The position numbers were made by a program, and so were the translations under genes. This document shows, piece by piece, positions 61,972 through 64,000 of a stretch of DNA of 64,000 bases. The stretch is from Clostridia bacterium. GTDB taxonomy: Bacteria; Bacillota; Clostridia; Oscillospirales; Acutalibacteraceae. The notes under the pieces were generated by a model. It made no database searches. It had not been told where the DNA came from and saw nothing but the letters and a program-made list of their open reading frames with translations. How positions within the stretch are numbered: the first letter of the stretch is position 1; every line of letters starts with the position of its first letter. The stretch covers positions 1 to 64,000 of the forward strand of contig JAFQCT010000004.1 of the NCBI GenBank assembly GCA_017399405.1. Reading direction: 5' to 3'.

Positions 61972-63285
61972 TTGTACGGACTTATAGAACATACCGATGA
62001 AATTAACCGACTTTTAGCACGATATGGTGTTAAATTTGGTATTTACAAAAATAATGTATTCAACGAGCGTCTTTTCCCATTTGATGCAGTACCTCGTATC
62101 ATCTCAAAAGACGAGTTCGACTATCTTGAACGCGGTCTTAAACAGCGTGTTAAAGCACTCAATATTTTCCTTAAAGACATATACACCAAAAAGCAGATTA
62201 TAAAGGACAAAATTATTCCTGAAGAGTTTGTTTACGGTGCGGCAGGGTATATGATGGAATGTGAGGGTGCAGTACCGCCTAAAGATGTTTTCAGCCACAT
62301 TTCAGGTATTGACCTTGTGCAAGGTAATGATATGCGTTGGTATGTGCTTGAAGATAATCTTCGCATACCGTCAGGTGCCTCATATCCTATGATTGCAAGG
62401 GAACTTTGTCGCAGAGCAAGTCCTGACACATTCCGTGCAAATGGTGTTATTGATAACCGTAATTATGGTGATTTACTTCGAAATACTCTCGATTATGTGA
62501 ACACAGGCGGAATAAATGTAGTGCTTACTCCCGGTCGATTTAACTCTGCGTTCTTTGAACATTCTTACCTTGCTGAAAAAACAGGTTCAGTTTTTGCTAT
62601 GCCACAAGATTTGTTTGTTGAGGGCAATGTTCTTTATTATAGTGAGTATTCGGGCAAGCGTCAGCGTGTTGGTGCTGTTTACCGCAGAATAGGTGACGAT
62701 TTCATTGACCCTATGACTTTCCGTGCAGACTCACTTTTAGGTGTGCCTCATATTATGGATGCATATAGGGCGGGTAATGTGGCACTTGTAAATGCACCGG
62801 GTAACTCCGTTGCAGATGATAAGGGCATTTATTACTATGTACCCGCTATGATTAAATATTATTTAGGCGAAGAGCCAATACTTTCAAATGCACCTACATA
62901 TTTACCATTCTATGAAGAAGATATGAAATATGTGCTTGAAAATGTGCATAAGTTAGTAGTTAAAGATGTTGCAGAATCGGGAGGTTACGGTGTTGTATTC
63001 GGCAATGAATTATCACTTGAACGCCTTTATGAACTTAAAAAGGCAATTCAAAAAGAACCACGCCGATTTATAGCACAAGAAATTATAAAATTCAATGACT
63101 TAAAAGTAGTTGAACACGGTGTTGCAACTGAAAGAAAAGCAGATTTGCGAGCATTTGTACTTATGGGTGAAGAACCTGTTGTGTGGAAATCAGGACTTAC
63201 CCGTTTTGCAAAAGATGCTAACTCTTTCGTTGTAAATTCATCTCAGGGAGGAGGCTTTAAGGACACATGGGTATTATCTCGATAA
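61972..63285 (+). CDS. Circularly permuted ATP-grasp protein
   Basis: 437 residues. It matches the CP_ATPgrasp family (former DUF404/407): FNERLFPFDAVPRIIS, KQRVKALNIFLKDIY, VYGAAGYM, YVLEDNLRIPSGASYPM and VVKDVAESGGYGVVFGN. These proteins are peptide-ligase-like and are genetically linked with alpha-E and transglutaminase-like genes, as here. The TTG at 61972 follows GGGAG eight bases upstream; an ATG further up at 61936 has no site. The ligation substrate is not known. Confidence 0.92.
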   Translation: MYGLIEHTDEINRLLARYGVKFGIYKNNVFNERLFPFDAVPRIISKDEFDYLERGLKQRVKALNIFLKDIYTKKQIIKDKIIPEEFVYGAAGYMMECEGAVPPKDVFSHISGIDLVQGNDMRWYVLEDNLRIPSGASYPMIARELCRRASPDTFRANGVIDNRNYGDLLRNTLDYVNTGGINVVLTPGRFNSAFFEHSYLAEKTGSVFAMPQDLFVEGNVLYYSEYSGKRQRVGAVYRRIGDDFIDPMTFRADSLLGVPHIMDAYRAGNVALVNAPGNSVADDKGIYYYVPAMIKYYLGEEPILSNAPTYLPFYEEDMKYVLENVHKLVVKDVAESGGYGVVFGNELSLERLYELKKAIQKEPRRFIAQEIIKFNDLKVVEHGVATERKADLRAFVLMGEEPVVWKSGLTRFAKDANSFVVNSSQGGGFKDTWVLSR

Positions 63286-63953
63286 AATCAAGTGATAATC
63301 TTTTCTGGTTAGGTCGTTATGTTGAGCGTGTGTTCACAACGCTTAAAGCCTTTACCGAATGTTATGACATTATGATTGATATAAATGACGAAGAATACAT
63401 AAATTTCTGTCGCAGACTTGGTATTGCAAATAATTATTCTTGTCGTCAGGAATTTATCAGTTCATTTTTGTTTGATGCAAACGACCCTGCGTCAATCTAT
63501 TCAAGCCTTTTACACGCTTATGACAATGCGGTTGAAATGCGAAATGTAATTTCTTCCGATACTTTGTCATACTTGCAACTTGCAGTTGATATTATGGAAA
63601 AAAGCAGTAGCAGTAATGCTCCACTTCTTAAAGTGCAAGAAGTTACTGACTGGATTTTCGCATTCTGGGGCAGTGCTGACGATAATATAGAGGCAGAGGC
63701 ATCAAGAAACATTCTCAAATTCGGCAGAAGTATTGAGCGACTTGACCTTTACACTCGTCTTGATTACCCTCACGAATTGCTTAAAAAAGAGTTTTCAATA
63801 ATGTTAAACCGACTTTATAAAGTGGGCATTGATTTTAATACTCATTCTATTGAACGACTTACCCGTATGATTTTAGAAGAAGAGGACTATAGTCCTTACA
63901 AATTCTCAATTCAAAACGAGTTGTCTCAATTATTTGTGACGGGAGTGATGTAA
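63267..63953 (+). CDS. Alpha-E domain protein
   Basis: 228 residues, all-helical, DUF403-type. SSDNLFWLGRYVERVFTTLKA at the start is the alpha-E signature, with SERVERL-like helices later. It overlaps the ATP-grasp gene by 19 bases and is two bases from a transglutaminase-type gene, so the three form one operon. Its biochemical role in peptide or amide synthesis is unproven. Confidence 0.92.
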   Translation: MGIISIKSSDNLFWLGRYVERVFTTLKAFTECYDIMIDINDEEYINFCRRLGIANNYSCRQEFISSFLFDANDPASIYSSLLHAYDNAVEMRNVISSDTLSYLQLAVDIMEKSSSSNAPLLKVQEVTDWIFAFWGSADDNIEAEASRNILKFGRSIERLDLYTRLDYPHELLKKEFSIMLNRLYKVGIDFNTHSIERLTRMILEEEDYSPYKFSIQNELSQLFVTGVM

Positions 63954-63955
63954 AA

Positions 63956-64000
63956 TGGCAGTTTTAGATTTTTCTTACAATATGTCAATTAAATTTTCAA
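63956..64000 (+). CDS. Transglutaminase-like protein, 5' end only
   Basis: Fifteen codons are visible, starting MAVLDFSYNMSIKFS, and the gene runs off the window. The start is two bases after the alpha-E stop, with GGGAG upstream. The N terminus and its position as third gene after ATP-grasp and alpha-E genes fit the bacterial transglutaminase-like N-terminal region family. Call rests mainly on context. Confidence 0.6.

Overview
The window looks like chromosome from a low-GC Gram-positive anaerobe of class Clostridia, most likely a gut Ruminococcaceae/Oscillospiraceae-type bacterium. Supporting signs are A/T-rich DNA, strong purine-rich ribosome binding sites, several TTG/GTG starts, two T-box leaders, a MurT/GatD pair, a cohesin protein and a dockerin protein, and the YlxR/YlxQ genes inside the nusA-infB operon. 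No rRNA, tRNA or CRISPR array was recognised. The species call is inference.

Layout. 1-532: palindromic repeats and a small gene behind a LexA-type box. 578-2944: a cohesin surface protein and uronate isomerase (uxaC). 3117-8694: yebC, UDP-galactopyranose mutase, a glycosyltransferase, a HAD phosphatase, a DUF4364 protein and a secreted/membrane protein. 8707-11706: T-box and valS. 11721-12245: a DUF559 endonuclease-like gene enclosed by inverted palindromic repeats. 12295-21131 (minus): iron alcohol dehydrogenase, then the rimP-nusA-ylxR-ylxQ-infB-rbfA-nrnA-truB-ribF translation/RNA operon. 21338-22378: a small conserved-looking protein and an acidic surface protein. 22450-26590: a MITE-like element, then a LexA-box promoter driving a phage-derived cassette (HTH regulator, small coiled protein, collagen-like baseplate/adhesin, GH25 lysozyme, XhlA-like protein, holin). 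26672-29299: RING-like membrane protein and murT-gatD. 29363-31941: BlaI/BlaR1-type pair. 32119-37965: rlmB, a P-type ATPase-like protein without the catalytic Asp motif, mgtC, a tRNA methyltransferase and rsmI. 37957-39388: XRE regulator and histidine phosphatase. 39419-43880: uronate operon (uxuA, SDR reductase, kdgK, eda) interrupted by a second DUF559/repeat unit. 44057-46312: LRR/double-dockerin protein and a Cof-type phosphatase. 46362-49476 (minus): T-box, leuA, leuB. 49556-51054: DUF5058-type membrane pair. 51151-60000: inositol operon (iolJ-like, iolC, sanA-like, iolB, iolD, iolE, iolA, iolG). 60025-61823: YbaK protein, and a VanZ-like/DUF4352-like pair divergent from a small XRE regulator across a perfect 12-bp inverted repeat. 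61972-64000: circularly permuted ATP-grasp, alpha-E and (partial) transglutaminase-type genes.

How it fits together. uxaC, uxuA, the SDR reductase, kdgK and eda together take hexuronates to pyruvate plus glyceraldehyde 3-phosphate. The iol operon takes myo-inositol to central metabolites. Cohesin and dockerin modules suggest fibre-associated surface assemblies, which suits a plant-cell-wall or mucus sugar lifestyle.

The most unusual parts are (i) the SOS-type promoter plus lysis/adhesin cassette with no phage head or tail genes, and a weak paralogue of one of its genes under a second LexA box at the left edge; (ii) two DUF559 genes each bounded by inverted copies of a two-hairpin repeat that supplies the gene's ribosome binding site, resembling a REP/transposase-type partnership; (iii) a GatD lacking the usual Cys and His; and (iv) a large pseudo-P-type ATPase.
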